From Phyto melanocephala (lineage: Eukaryota; Arthropoda; Insecta; Diptera; Rhinophoridae), in assembly GCA_941918925.1 (NCBI GenBank), contig OW799235.1, positions 108,496,076-108,560,075 on the forward strand: a stretch of 64,000 nt of DNA, in the 5' to 3' direction. The position numbers and the translations under genes are program-made. Shown one piece after another: positions 1 to 11,475 of this stretch (its first letter is position 1; the number at the start of each line of letters is the position of its first letter). The notes beneath the pieces were generated by a model. It was not told where the DNA came from. It worked only from the letters and a program-made list of their open reading frames with translations, and ran no database searches.

Positions 1-905
1 CTTCGCCATTATGTGCTAGACCTATGTGAACACATCGCAGCTTAGCCCATATTTCTCATTCAATGTTATACGCCATTTTGCTTGATTATTTCCGTTAGCG
101 TCTTTGAAAAAAATTTAATTATTTTAATTTTTATTGTTAAGATTATTTTGATAATAATTTTTTAGTTTATAATAGGGTCTAACAAATTCGTTGCGAGTTC
201 TCTTCATAATTTTAACTCGTTTTGTTAAAAAATCACGTTGAAAAGAAAAACAACTTAAACCTTTTAGCAGCTTTAAAAAGAAAAACCAAAAAGAGCATAA
301 GAAAAACAAAACACACATCAAAAGTTTATGTAATAATTGTTAAATTATTACAAAAAAAAAAGTAGAACAAAACTGTTTTTAAAAATACTTATGTAAAATA
401 AAGAAAAGTTTTTCATTTCAATTTTATTTTAAACACACACACACAACCACCCACAAAATATTAAATTACAATTCGTCATGTAAAAGGTCTTTTTAACTAA
501 CAGCCGAATAATAAACAAATGAATAAATGGTAAATTATTCCAACATTGCAAACAAGCATATACATACATACAAACAAATTGTGAATAAACCAACAAAATT
601 CCTAATGGTTTCATTGAAGTTTATTTAATGTATTTAAAACATATTAAATTTCCAATAACAACACATTTTAAATGCAAAATATATGTAATGAAGCCGTAAT
701 ATATTTAATTATTCCGTTAAAAATTTTAAACTTTATTAAACATAATTATTCTGGATCACTGGTTTACAATGAGGGTAATAAGCTGTTTTAAATATATTTT
801 TATAGAAATATTCAATGAGGTTTGGCAATTAGGGTGCCATAAAAAGGCTGAGTGTAAGGTATTAATGATTTTATCTTCTATATGAAGGAGTAATGCTAGG
901 CGCAC
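1..905. other. AT-rich noncoding DNA
   Basis: No coding feature is supported. The short open frames here are A/T-rich and lack coding character. The segment around 58-115 (ttatacgccatttt...) recurs at about 10325-10380, so the left edge probably contains part of a dispersed repeat. Confidence 0.6.
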
Positions 906-1864
906 AACTGGGACGAACGACGAATTTTTCGCCGCAAATATATGTCGTCAGAAATCAAATACATTTGTGTATATGAGAATGCAACCAATTATGGCGTCGT
1001 TCGAAATTCGCAATACGCGGCGTACTCCGCAATAGATTTATTTGTATTTCTTACGCTGGTGAACGACGAATAAATTGGTACAATGAGATCATATTATTTT
1101 ATTTAGTTTTACCTTTCTTTTTTTAATTTAATATGTAATTTTTTAGTTTATTTATTTAAATTTAAATTTGATTATTGTACCCTTCACACAGTGAAAAAGG
1201 GTATATATAGGTTTGTCATTCCGTGTGAAATTTCTACAATTTTCATTTCCGACCCCATAAAGTATATATTTTCTGAAAGCTTATGAATAGGGGAGTCGAT
1301 TAAGCTCTGTCAGTCAGAAAATCAGAATCGGTACATAAACAACTGAGATATGAACAAAAAACCACGACCACCTCGTTTTTTTACACAATTACAACAACAA
1401 CATACATAAACACATACATGTAAAAAACATACCAAAAAAAAAAGAAATTACAAAAAAAAAATATTAAAAAATAAAAAAAAAATAATGAAAAAAATTACAA
1501 AAAAAAATTTTTAAAAAAATAATAAAATATAAATAATATATTAAATAAAATAAAATTTTTTTGGCTCAGCTGGGATTCGATGTCACATTTATTCTAACCA
1601 GTATATACATATGTATGTATTTTATATGAGATGAATGGTGATACAAACAATTGTTATTGCATGACTACACGTTGTTCAGGGTATATAAGATTCGGCACGG
1701 CCGTTATTGTTTTTGTTATTTCTTTGCACAAACAGTAAACAACTTTATCAACTATAAAACATGTTATTTTGTCATTGTTATTGTGCTTCATACGACGAAT
1801 TTATACAGTTAGTTTTTTTCGACGAATTCGTCGTGTTGGGCAAAAGTCGGCGTTCGTCCCAGTT
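906..1864. mobile_element. Non-autonomous inverted-repeat DNA transposon (MITE-like), interrupted
   Basis: The left end AACTGGGACGAACG at 906 is matched in inverted orientation by the right end CGTTCGTCCCAGTT finishing at 1864. Further CGACGAATT-type subterminal motifs occur on both sides. No coding capacity is seen. A separate DINE-like element sits inside, which explains most of the length. The superfamily is not determined because no clear target duplication is visible. Confidence 0.55.
1174..1703 (+). mobile_element. DINE-1-like (Helentron-associated) element, short subfamily
   Basis: The 5' end holds the palindrome ACCCTTCAC-ACA-GTGAAAAAGGGT followed by the conserved block 'gtcattccg', 'cgaccccataaagtatat' and 'tctgaaagcttatgaatag'. 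The 3' part has 'gggtatataagattcggcacggcc', which carries the terminal hairpin. The middle is an A-rich tract (1385-1560). This layout (5' palindrome ending in GGGTATA, central variable region, 3' GC hairpin) matches what is known of dipteran DINE-1/INE-1 elements. The hairpin's right arm is damaged in this copy. Confidence 0.6.
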
Positions 1865-2062
1865 AGGTAGGTAGAACAGGCAGCTGTTGTGCAGCGCACT
1901 TAGGTCCATCGTACTAATCCCTTTGTTATACCTGTATAAGAATAGAACAGAAAGAATAGAATATAATAGAGTAGAAAGATAAGCAGACCACAGTCTCTGG
2001 CGGGAATGAAACCCGCAATTCACAAGCTAGTAGTCCAGCGTCTATGTAGCTGTGCACCTAGA
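1865..2062 (-). mobile_element. tRNA-derived SINE, copy 1
   Basis: Read on the minus strand, it starts near 2062 with a tRNA-like head. A Pol III B-box-like segment (gcgggtttcattcccgcc) is followed by 'agagactgtgg' and 'tctgcttat', shared with the copy at 24738-24968. The B box here has a substitution (TTTCATT instead of TTCGATT), so this copy is probably inactive. The 3' end runs into 'taggtaggtag' next to the inverted-repeat element. Confidence 0.55.
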
Positions 2063-3121
2063 CAAAAATATCAACAGCCGCTTAACATGGTGTCACGGAA
2101 TTGAAAGCTTTAATTTTCAATGGGCCTGCCAAAAAGATTCGGCAGAATTTGGTCGATGTTCTGGTATCTAATAACTATTGCTGCGACTTTATACAATACC
2201 ACAGCGGCCAATTCAAGTTACCTCTGCGAGAAATATTGATCCTCCAGATATGTTTATCTACGCCAACGACCCTCGAAATGTTTATGTCGTATGTGACTTG
2301 TGGCACTATTTTTGCATTGTTTACATTCATATTATTCGGTTCGGTGTATGAACAACATGACTTCTCGAACAAGTATTTATTTGTTCACCTAAAATTAGGA
2401 TTTTGACTAGTCAGTTGGATTCCTCTGTACAGCTTTGAAGACTTTGCCTATATTTTCGGCCAATTTTTAGATTCATTGACGATTGCTAGCTGACTGATTG
2501 TTTACTTCGCCAGTTTAATTTGTCTATCAAGTTTTAAATAGTCGACTTGTAAGTGCCATCGCATTTTTCCTACAACAGGCACAAGGTATCAGCGATTTAA
2601 AAATTGAAAATTTGACAATATTTGGAAAAAAATACCTAAGTTCACAATTTATGCTGTAACTTTTGAATGAAAAGCGATAAATTAACGAATAGAATTGAAA
2701 ATTAAAGCATACTCAATGTGCTATTGAAAAATTAAAATAATAATTATATTATAAATATGTATTTATATTAATATAAATTTAGTTCAAATTTCAACTTTTG
2801 TTTTTTAAAAATGTTTATAAATGTACAAATTTTTTTGAAAAAGCAAAAAAAAAAATATTATATATTTTTAATAATAAATTATCATAAATACATAAAAACA
2901 CAGCTTTAAAAAAATGGAAGAAAAATTTTTTTTAACCTGTAAGGTGTTTTTTTAATTTTGAAATCAAAAAAAAATTTAAAGAATATGTTAATAATATGTA
3001 TTCATATTATTATAAATTTGTATCCAGTTTTTGCTTTCACTACAAAATAAAAAATTTAAAACTTTTTGGGGAATCTTTGTTTTCGTTTTAACTTTTTAAT
3101 AAAAAGTATATTAAAATATTT
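2063..3121. other. AT-rich noncoding DNA with a possible old coding relic
   Basis: Positions 2100-2560 are less AT-rich than the flanks and contain interrupted reading frames (for example the peptide DPPDMFIYANDPRNVYVVCD in one frame), which suggests a very old transposase-like relic. I cannot assign it. The rest (2560-3121) is AT-rich with nothing recognisable. Confidence 0.35.
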
Positions 3122-3600
3122 GTATTATTCTGCATTTTCAAATTCATCACAAAGATTCCAATTATCATAATCCTCATTATCATCAATATCTTCATCATCA
3201 CTATTATGATATTCTTCATCATTATCATCATCAATATCATCAGCATCTTTATCACTATCTTCTTTACCATAATATTTATCATAATTTTCATTAGAAATAT
3301 CTGGCAAAAATAACTCTAATTCCGAAGTTGATAAATTAGATTTTTTTTTCGCGCATATTTCTAGCTCATGTTAGATATAAATGGGTCAGGACTTAGCAGA
3401 AACCTATTGAAAATATCTTCATTTGACTTTTACCGGCTGCATTTGCGAGCAAAGTGTTCTTTTTAATTTTTAAAATCTTTGCTTGTTGAGCTTCTTCTGA
3501 TAATTCTTCTATTGGTAAAAGTGCTTGCTCTATAATCTCCCAGCAAAGTGGGAGGCAAACAAAACCATTGATATTTTTCTACAAAATATCTAGCCGTATT
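3122..3600 (-). pseudogene. Degraded transposon-type protein, C-terminal part with acidic tail
   Basis: On the minus strand, reading from about 3600 down, pieces in shifting frames read ARYFVEKYQWFCLPPTL, WEIIEQALLPIEELSEEAQQ, FNRFLLSPDPFISNM and finally STSELELFLPDISNE followed by a long Asp/Glu/Asn-rich tail that ends at a stop at 3125. The order of these motifs recalls uncharacterised transposon-encoded proteins found in many arthropod genomes, but I cannot name the superfamily. At least two frameshifts separate the pieces, so it is a dead copy. The Asp-rich end alone could be low-complexity noise. The upstream pieces are what make a protein origin likely. Confidence 0.4.
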
Positions 3601-5597
3601 GAGAGCAAATTTACGAAAAAAATTATCTTAAGAGACGAAACTAAATTAATAAAGGTGTGCATTTAATTTTAAAACTTGTTTGTTTAAGTTATTATTAAAT
3701 AAAATTAATATAACATAAAGTATATGGTAATAAGAGCTTTTGGTTACGAAAAGTACGTGAGAGTAAGTTCGTGAGCCTGCGTAAACCATTTGTGATCGTG
3801 ATTATATCAAAATTTTATCACTTGAATCTAGCTAAAAGTATTAAAAATATGTTTACTTCCTGTAAATTGTGCGTGATGAAATTTTTTGTACGTGAGCTTA
3901 AGTAACCGAAATCAATCACGCACTTATCTCTAAAATAAACATAATGCATCAACAAAAACAACAACAAATAAAACAAAAAAAATAAGAAAATGACAATATT
4001 AAAACACATTTACTGGTCTTGTTCAATAAATGACAACCAGAGTTTTTACACAAAATTGAAAATAGCAAAAAAGGGCCGGGCATTGTCTAGACTTTTTTCT
4101 TCTTTTAAATACAAGCTGACATCCTATACTTTTTTAAAATCCATAAAACTAATTTCAACTCTTACTAACTTAATACTTGTGTCCCATTAATAGCGGAAAT
4201 TGTCCCCATTATTGACCTTTTTTAAAAAAATTATTAAAAATATTTACACATAAATAATTTTCATGTAAACAAAAAATTTTAGTATATACTTTAACACCTG
4301 ATGTTGAAGGTTCCATTATAAAAGATTTGCTTTTAATAGACTAAACACTAATAACAATCGCTTGAATTGTAAAAATTTCCAATTTTTTCACTTTTTTTAA
4401 AAATAGCAATAATTTGCAAACTTTGACCGCTCACTGAATAGAAAGTAATAAACTTAGGTGATTGATTTTTACATCTAGTGACGCAGAATTTTATCTACTT
4501 TTACCCTATACTAAAATTTATTATAAAAACTTTATTTCTAAATTTAAATTAATCGCATTTTTGATACCATTTGAACCCAACGTGAGTAGCCGCCAAAGCT
4601 AAATGATTAAAATTAAATATCGGCCCATCGTTAAAAAAAACCTTTTATTTTGTTATTTAATTTGATAGAATTTTTGTGGAACTCATTTAGTTTAATACAA
4701 TCTTTCAGGCACAAAAGAATGCAACTCATAATTAATTACTTTAAAATTAGGCACAAAATATAGCAATTTTAAAGGTTAAAATGCGGATAAATAAAGCCAA
4801 GTTATTATAGACGCAAGAATGTGTAATAAACTGCAAAATTAATATTTGTACTACAGCAATGCTTTTGAAGAACTTACTTCTGGCACCATTGTTGATTTTA
4901 ATTGAAGAAAACAACAAACAAAAATTTTTTATTTTATAATTTTACCACTGCTAGTCCTTGCACGTTTTTAATTTAAGAACCAATCAGAAATCTTTAAAGA
5001 AAAAAACTGATACGTCAGTATAGAATCATAATGTGTCATAATATAAAACCACTAATGTGCTGCTTTTCGGTTGACGCTACAGTTCACATCATGTAAAAGT
5101 GTGTAAATAAATTTTCAATATTTTTCTAAAAACGTATTCTTATATTTTTATAATCGTTAGTCGCCTGTTTGCCTGCTAATGTTTATTTTTTTAAACCTAA
5201 AGAATTTTATATTGCAAAGAAATTTTTTGGCATACTTCCCAAAATAAAAAAAAAAAATTAAAAAATATTATATTTACATATTACGCAAAAATCCATGTAA
5301 AACTATTTATGATCTTGTTCAGTTTTAGTTACATATGCTTAAAGAAATTTCATTTAATCGAAATATTTTATAGTCTTAATTAGTGTTAATATTAATAAAT
5401 TAATTATAATGCTTATAAAGTACTTTTAAAAGGTTTTTAATGAAAACTTTTTAAATAAAACTATAGCATGGTGTCAGTATCGCCACAAGCAAGATAAAAT
5501 ATTTTGTACAACAAAACTGTCATCAGTTATTTAATAATTGGTCAATCGCAACCATATCCCAGTAAAAAATTATGTTTCACAGTACAGGCGAATACTT

Positions 5598-5600
<3 letters not shown>
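3601..5600. other. AT-rich noncoding DNA
   Basis: No gene or identifiable element is supported. Inverted motifs such as 'gtacgtgag' near 3750 and 3890 hint at a small MITE but are too weak to call. Position 5475 carries 'cgccacaagcaag', which resembles the end of the inverted-repeat element at 39137-39716. Confidence 0.5.

Positions 5601-5635
<35 letters not shown>
5601..5635. repeat. (CT)n microsatellite
   Basis: An uninterrupted run of about 17 CT units. A shorter CT run lies at about 12575-12595. Confidence 0.95.
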
Positions 5636-5638
<3 letters not shown>

Positions 5639-5887
5639 GCTCTTACAAATATCATAATTTTACGTACTTTGAAGCATTACTACTTTTCTATTATTCGTAT
5701 CAATACTCGGATTAGTGGGAACAAACTGGAATATTCTAAACAGTTACCTAACAGTTTTAAAACTGTTCAGGAAAGCAAAAAAGAAACGAACTTAAAAAAT
5801 AAGTAAGTTGATTTTTTATGTGATATCTCTTAAATTATTATATTTAAAATAACGCCACATAGCATAAGGAAAACGTGTTTAATGTTT

Positions 5888-6567
5888 TAGTTTTATGATT
5901 AAAAATTTTTGCCATTTATCGATTTGGGTTGTTTTGTCAAACGTCCACAAAATATGTACGTTTATGAATTTTGATAAATATTGTGTTTATAGGAATAATA
6001 TTTAAAAGTCTTTTTAAAAATTAATCGTACATGCAAAGAAAAAATATGTTTGAGATGATCATAATCTAAGAGCAACATTTTATTATTAAGTTATATCATT
6101 TTAGTTAAAACATGTGATTGCACGCTTCACAAAAGGTTAACTTAAAGTGTCATACCATGTAGCATCATGATCATTTAATAAAATAAAACAATAATTTAAT
6201 AACAATTAAATTACACATAATCATGACATGATCACAAAATTAAGTTTTATGATAAAAATTTTTTTGCATTTCTTGATTTGGGTTGCTTTATCAAACGTCC
6301 ACAAAATATCTACATATATGAATTTTGATAAATATTGTGTTTATAGGAAGATTATTTAAAAGTCTTTTTAATAATTTGTTGTACATGCAAAGAAAAATTA
6401 TGGTTGATTAGATTATATCATTTTGGTTTAAACATGTGATTGCAGGCGTTTACTAAAAGTTAACTTAAAGTGTCATATCGCATAGCATAATTTTCGCTTA
6501 ATAAAATAAAACAATAATTTAATAATAACAATTAAATTGCACATAAACATAAATACGACATGATCAC
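5888..6567. repeat. Head-to-tail dimer of a ~353 bp repeat related to an inverted-repeat MITE
   Basis: Two direct copies (about 5888-6241 and 6242-6567) share 'agttttatgat', 'caaacgtccacaaaatat', 'gaattttgataaatattgtg' and 'tacatgcaaagaaaaa', with scattered differences. The internal motif 'acatgcaaagaaaaaatatg' followed by 'agagcaacat' matches the right end (reverse complement) of the element at 43289-44024. The dimer therefore looks like a tandem amplification of a MITE-derived unit. Confidence 0.7.
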
Positions 6568-7184
6568 AGAATTGTTTAAGATTATCATATTATTATGATA
6601 TATTAACTATAAATGAATTATAAAATCTACTGTTTTCTATAGCAAATAAATTTTTTTCTATAAGTTAAATTAATTGTACTAATTTTTTTTAATTTATAGT
6701 ATTTTACACATATTATTAACATTTTATAATTCTGTCATTTTACATAGGTAGGTAGGAAAGGGGGGTGCAGGAACTATTTTATTTTTTTTATATATATTAA
6801 AAACTTTTAAAGTTTGTAAGTAAGTATATATTCTCTATACATTTCTAACCGTTAAAAACAAAATATTATTTAAAGCTATCATAATATGATTGCTTCGCAA
6901 CAATACTGCTATTGCCCCAAGGATTAACATATTTACCAATTTTTTGCCTCAAAATTATTAAAGTATCAATTTGCCTACTATCTGAAAAGTATATTTTTGC
7001 AAAAAAAATATAATTTAACTTAAAAAGTCTTTACCCTTAAGTAAACACTATATATTTGTTTCGAATTGACTACAACTTATTTGTAAAACTGTTAGTTTTA
7101 TTGGTTTTTATGTAATTTTATATGTTTTTAACATTAGCTTATGCTAAATTGAGCTGCTTAATTATTTTTGGTAATAATAAAAGT
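6568..7184. other. AT-rich noncoding DNA
   Basis: No coding or repeat feature is recognised beyond simple A/T runs. Confidence 0.5.
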
Positions 7185-7696
7185 GCAAATAATGTACGAC
7201 AGTGTAAATGGTTATATGTATATAACTTTGTCATTCTACAATATTCACTTACGACCTAACCTTTTCAGAAAGCTTGTGTTTAGGGAAGTCGACTCAGCAA
7301 AGCCTGTCTGCCCATGTGTTGGTTGAAATCAACTTCTAGAAGCCCCGGAATATTGCACAGGTCTGTTTCTTTTGAAAATATCCGGGAATGAGTCGCTCTT
7401 GAAATACTTTACTAATACTACCACTATTTATAAATTCATATGTGAATCAAATCTAGTAATTAAAAATGTAACCACTCTCAATATTGGTATCAAATAAAAG
7501 GACTTGACTAGTAGAATATATATATATAAGTACTATGTAAAAATTGAAAAATAAAGATGGTGTCAGAAATAATAAATCAAAGTGGCGTAAAAAGCTGAAA
7601 AGCTGAAATATTGTCTAAGCTACGATATAGTCACTACCTACGTTTATGATGGTGAAGTGTATTATTAGATTCGGCACGGCCGTATATAAAGAGTGT
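7185..7696 (+). mobile_element. DINE-1-like element, short subfamily, diverged
   Basis: Diverged versions of the family blocks are present: 'tttgtcattctacaat', 'cagaaagcttgtgttta', 'gttgaaatcaac', 'gatggtgaag', then the hairpin start 'attcggcacggcc'. The right end is cut directly at a mariner fragment, so the terminal hairpin and tail are missing. Confidence 0.5.
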
Positions 7697-7938
7697 TATT
7701 AACAAACCCGTTAAGCCAAAAATGCGCCTCATCGCTGAACACAATTTTGCGATAAAACAACGGACGTCCAGAATGCGCTTCGTCAAGAACAGCCGCGGTG
7801 CCCATATGCCCGAAATCATTTTCAAATGTTAATGCCACGTATTGATCTTTCGAATAAAAAAAAAAATTTGATAACAATTTAATTTTTTGTGTTATTTTTT
7901 ACAATTTCAAGTTCTATCGGGCTTAAAAAAACACCCTT
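7697..7938 (-). mobile_element. Truncated copy of the self-inverted mariner family
   Basis: The right end is CACCCTT followed by TA at 7939-7940 and matches the right arm of the element at 34945-35865. Coding on the minus strand contains FSDEAHFWLNGFVN joined to the antisense arm, with 'aacaacgg' where the other copy has 'aattgg'. Both copies share the arm-to-transposase junction, so the rearranged structure was propagated as a family. The left side is lost where it meets the DINE-like fragment. Confidence 0.75.
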
Positions 7939-8833
7939 TAGTATTCTTACTGGTTCTTTCTAATTGTCTGCAAGAGAAAGAAATAATAATTGGTTTACAC
8001 TTGCATGTACTTGAAATTCGGGTTGTTTTGTCTTTTGCAATTTTGAATTCGACATTAGGTGCGTTATAAAGAATTAAAGCTTACACCAATAAGAATTTTT
8101 CTGTGTAGACGTAAAAGCAAGAAAAAAATAAAAACCTTGTTTAATACAAACACACACTCATCTGCAGTAGTGGATGTGATTGCTATTATTGACAAGCAAA
8201 GAACCAAAATGGTAATTGAAATTGCATCTCACAAATCACTATCACTTAAACTAAGCTTATCGCTTGTTGAAGAACTATTAATATAAAAAGTATTTTTGAA
8301 TAAAAATTTTTTTCTTACCTCTGTTCTAAAATTGTTTTTAAAATTTTGTTAAGTGCATAATATAAAAAATATTTTTCTTTTATGAAATATATTTAACTCA
8401 AAGCTGTACCACACATTTAAAATTTCAACTGAAATTAAGTAAAAATGTACTACTGACTGCAGTAGAAATTAAACCTATTTGTTTTTGTTATAAAACCAAC
8501 AACAACAACAGCATTAGAATACAATAAATCCGAAAAAATCCAAATGCAAATAATGTATTAAATAAGAAACAAACAAAAAAACTGTCACTTGCATATGTGG
8601 AGAGAAACAAATTGCAAAAAAAAACTTTCGTCAACAGAAAGATGATTTAAGAAAAATATACAACTGTTTGTTAATAAATAAATATTAATAAATATGCTAA
8701 AATATAAATATATATGTATGTATGTATGTATGTATAAGTGAAATAATACAGCGTTTATATTATAAGAAAAAGTAAACACATGCAAGGAAATGACTAGAAA
8801 AATATTCATATATTTAATATGTATTGTGTAGAA
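7939..8833. other. Noncoding DNA upstream of the Cys-rich gene
   Basis: No supported gene. A short plus-strand frame at 8059-8286 (75 codons) has no recognisable domain or splice context. A (TATG)n microsatellite lies near 8710-8735. Confidence 0.5.
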
Positions 8834-8870
8834 TATAAGACAAAATAACGTCATATAGCAAAGTTAGTCT
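8834..8870 (+). promoter_or_regulatory. Core promoter (TATA box and initiator) of the Cys-rich secreted protein gene
   Basis: TATAAGA at 8834-8840 and an initiator-like TTAGTCT at 8864-8870 lie 30 bp apart, the usual TATA-to-start spacing in flies. The motif 'aaagttagtctgtaa' is repeated at about 8938-8953, just before the ATG. The predicted 5' UTR is about 100 bp. Confidence 0.5.
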
Positions 8871-8970
8871 GTAACAGATCTGTTTTTAAATAAACAACTA
8901 CAACATACAAACCATACAGTAATTGCAAACAAAAGTTTAAAGTTAGTCTGTAATTAAAACTGAAACCAAA

Positions 8971-9543
8971 ATGTTGTACAAATTAAGATATTTTTTAGGT
9001 AAGCGATCTGTTTTCGTAACTCAATAACTACAATTGCATACTAAATAACAGTGTTATTCCTAGTTTATTTAATTTTATGGATCCCTTCGAATTTAGCCAG
9101 CAAGTGTCGAAAACGTATAGAAAGTCGATGCGAAGTTAGACTTAAATACCAGTGTTATTTCGATACGGAAAGAACATGTTTTAAACATTTCAGTACGAAT
9201 TGTGAAATGGAAATAGCAGCTTGTAAACGTAAAAAAGGTGAAAATAACTAAATATTTCAAACAGTGTTTAAAAGTAAAAGTAGTTTCGTTATACATAGCT
9301 GAAATCAATTGCAGTACTACTACTTTACAACACATCTTTAACAATTACTACACAGTGTAAACACTAACTATCAATTAGTATTTAATTTTAGAGTACAAAG
9401 AATTTCCGGAAAAATTCTGCAAATGTTTGCAATTTATGTGCAGTGAAGAAATCAAAGACTACAGTTGGCCTCCGAATAATTTTGATGAACAAATTGCAAA
9501 TCTTCGCAATAAACCGCTTAATCCATACGAGGGCATGTATTAG
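8971..9543 (+). CDS. Small secreted cysteine-rich protein, three exons (novel)
   Basis: Exons 8971-8998, 9052-9237 and 9392-9543 are joined by introns of 53 and 154 bp with GT-AG ends (taag|gtaagc-type donor, aataacag and ttttag acceptors). Phases match at both junctions, giving 121 residues. The N-terminus (MLYKLRYFLVLFLVYLILW) is a clear signal peptide, with likely cleavage near NLA-SKC. The mature part has nine Cys: six in exon 2 spaced at SKC, SRC, YQC, RTC, TNC and AAC, and three in exon 3 (FCKC, FMC). It is also rich in Arg/Lys and ends in a Pro-containing tail. An AATAAA signal lies 15 bp after the stop. I do not recognise the family. It could be a seminal, salivary or immune-type secreted peptide, but nothing in the sequence decides this. 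Codon use is ordinary and no defects are seen. Confidence 0.75.
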
Positions 9544-9558
9544 CATGCATACGAAATT

Positions 9559-9564
9559 AATAAA
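9559..9564 (+). terminator. Polyadenylation signal of the Cys-rich gene
   Basis: AATAAA starts 15 bp after the TAG stop at 9541-9543, consistent with a compact 3' UTR. Confidence 0.55.
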
Positions 9565-10379
9565 CCAAACAAATGTCAGAAATTATTAATGAAAATTTTT
9601 CAAATATTTTTTAAAGAAATAAACAATGAAAATTTATAAACAATAAAATTTTTTTTTTTTGCTCTAAAGAAAAATAAACTAATTTTAATCGTGTGCGAAA
9701 ATCATGCCCATTAAGAAAGATTATTTTGAAAGAAATTTCATTAACGATTCATAACATGTCATATGCGTATTTTTAATGTTTCAAATGTTTTCAATTCAAT
9801 TTACGAGAATCAGCTTAATTTCCTCATTATAAATATTTTTTTTTTTTTCAAAAATCTAAAATTAGTCACAATTATTTTTATGTATATACTGAGAGCAAAA
9901 ACCAACAAAAATATAAAATTTAATAAATTTTTCCAAACATATGATCGACATTAAAAAAATACACACACATACACAAAATCTACGCCGCATTTTAAAAATG
10001 TATATACACACATATGCATATATGTAGCACTAAATTACACACACTTTGGACCACTACCATACCGCTGCCATTGAAATCAGCATCACCAACTAAGTTTTCG
10101 TAATTAGCTATATTGTGTACGTATCTTGAGAATTTTTGCATAGGGTTACTACATCCGAAAATCTTAATTTGTTCGTACCATGGTATACATATAATTTCTT
10201 GATAATTAAAAAAAAAATAATAATTATAAAACTAGTACGAATGCTATATTCGGACAATGTAATAATACCCGTCACTATCGTTTTCATAGGTATAGTGACC
10301 ACATCGTATTTAGACTTAATTTTAGATTTAATGTTATACGCCATTTTACTTTATCATATCCGACGACATCTTTGATTTT
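9565..10379. other. AT-rich noncoding DNA
   Basis: Poly-T and AC-type simple repeats, with no supported gene. The hydrophobic open frames at 10108-10375 overlap on both strands and look non-coding. Confidence 0.5.
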
Positions 10380-11475
10380 CAGTTTTTCCATTGTTTGTTG
10401 CAATCTTCTAGTCAAGCCCTTTTATTTGATACCCATATTGATAGGGTTGAGACAAATATTATCCGCCCTTTAGGGCGCCATCTTGGATTTTAACTTGTTT
10501 ATAGTTAACTGTATTCAACTGGTCAAGTCCTTTCATTTGATACAAATGTTGTGCTGGTTGAAGGAGGCACAACCGTAGTTGCTAAATTCGACCTATAAAT
10601 CCGCCATTTCATTTCGTACACCATCTTAGATTTTGACTTGTTTTACCACACTTGAACCATATATAAATGGTTTGTACGCCATTTTGTAGTGATAACTTTT
10701 TAAATTTAAATTGAATTTTAATTTGCTAAATTTTACCTATATATCCGCAATTTTTTTTCGTACACCATCTTAGATTGTGACTTGTTTTACCACACTTGAA
10801 CCATATATAAATTGTTCGAACGGCATTTTGTAGTAATAACCTATTAAATTTAAATTGGATTTTAATTTTTTCCTAGTCTATTATACCAAGTTGACCAAGC
10901 CACTCTCTGTTGTCGTTTGTAAATTTTAGAAAAAGTACCAATTTATTTGTGTTTTTGTGCTTATATCTCAGTAAGTTTTTAACGGATGTCTCAGTTTTTA
11001 TCAGCAATAATTTTCGAGATTGCGACTTATATTGTGATATCTTTAACATGTCCAAAAATTATTTAGGAGCCTTAGTAACTTGACATATTTAAAAATATAT
11101 ATTTTTGAAAAATATTTTTACCCATAACTTTGCCAATTAGTGACTGATTTGTCCAAAATTTTTTTGCAAATAAATGATGGTACTAATATGAGTAAAAACA
11201 GAGCAAAATGTGTTTATTTTGTTATATTTTAGAAAGTTGTGGGGCCATTATGCTGAATTTAAATATAATTTATTCCCGAATGTTTGCAAAATATTGATCC
11301 ACATACATACCTGTGGAATATGTGCGGACTTTTAAAAGTTCATTTCAACCTGCAGACGGACAATTTTCTCGCCTAGTCGTAAGCGTTCAGAAAATATATA
11401 CTTTACGAATATTGGAAAAATTACAAACGAAATGACAAATCTACTTGCACACTTGGCACCACAGGGTATAAAAAC
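10380..11475 (-). mobile_element. DINE-1-like element, short subfamily, partial and inverted
   Basis: On the minus strand from 11475 it begins 'tttttataccctgtgg' and continues with 'tttgtcatttcgtttgtaatt', 'aaagtatatattttctga' and 'gttgaaatgaac', the 5' blocks of the family. The interior holds 'gcgccatcttgga' and 'ttatttgatacccatattg', also seen near 7480-7560 and 54160-54230. The 3' hairpin end is absent, so the left part is lost or the limit is approximate. Confidence 0.5.

Noticed and set aside
2101..2560. Possible P-element-type transposase relic
   Set aside because: Only one short peptide (IYANDPRNVYVVCD) is suggestive. The catalytic context is missing and the frames are too broken to assign.
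3088..3291. Ile/Met-rich minus-strand frame
   Set aside because: Shadow frame of the acidic tail of the degraded transposon protein.
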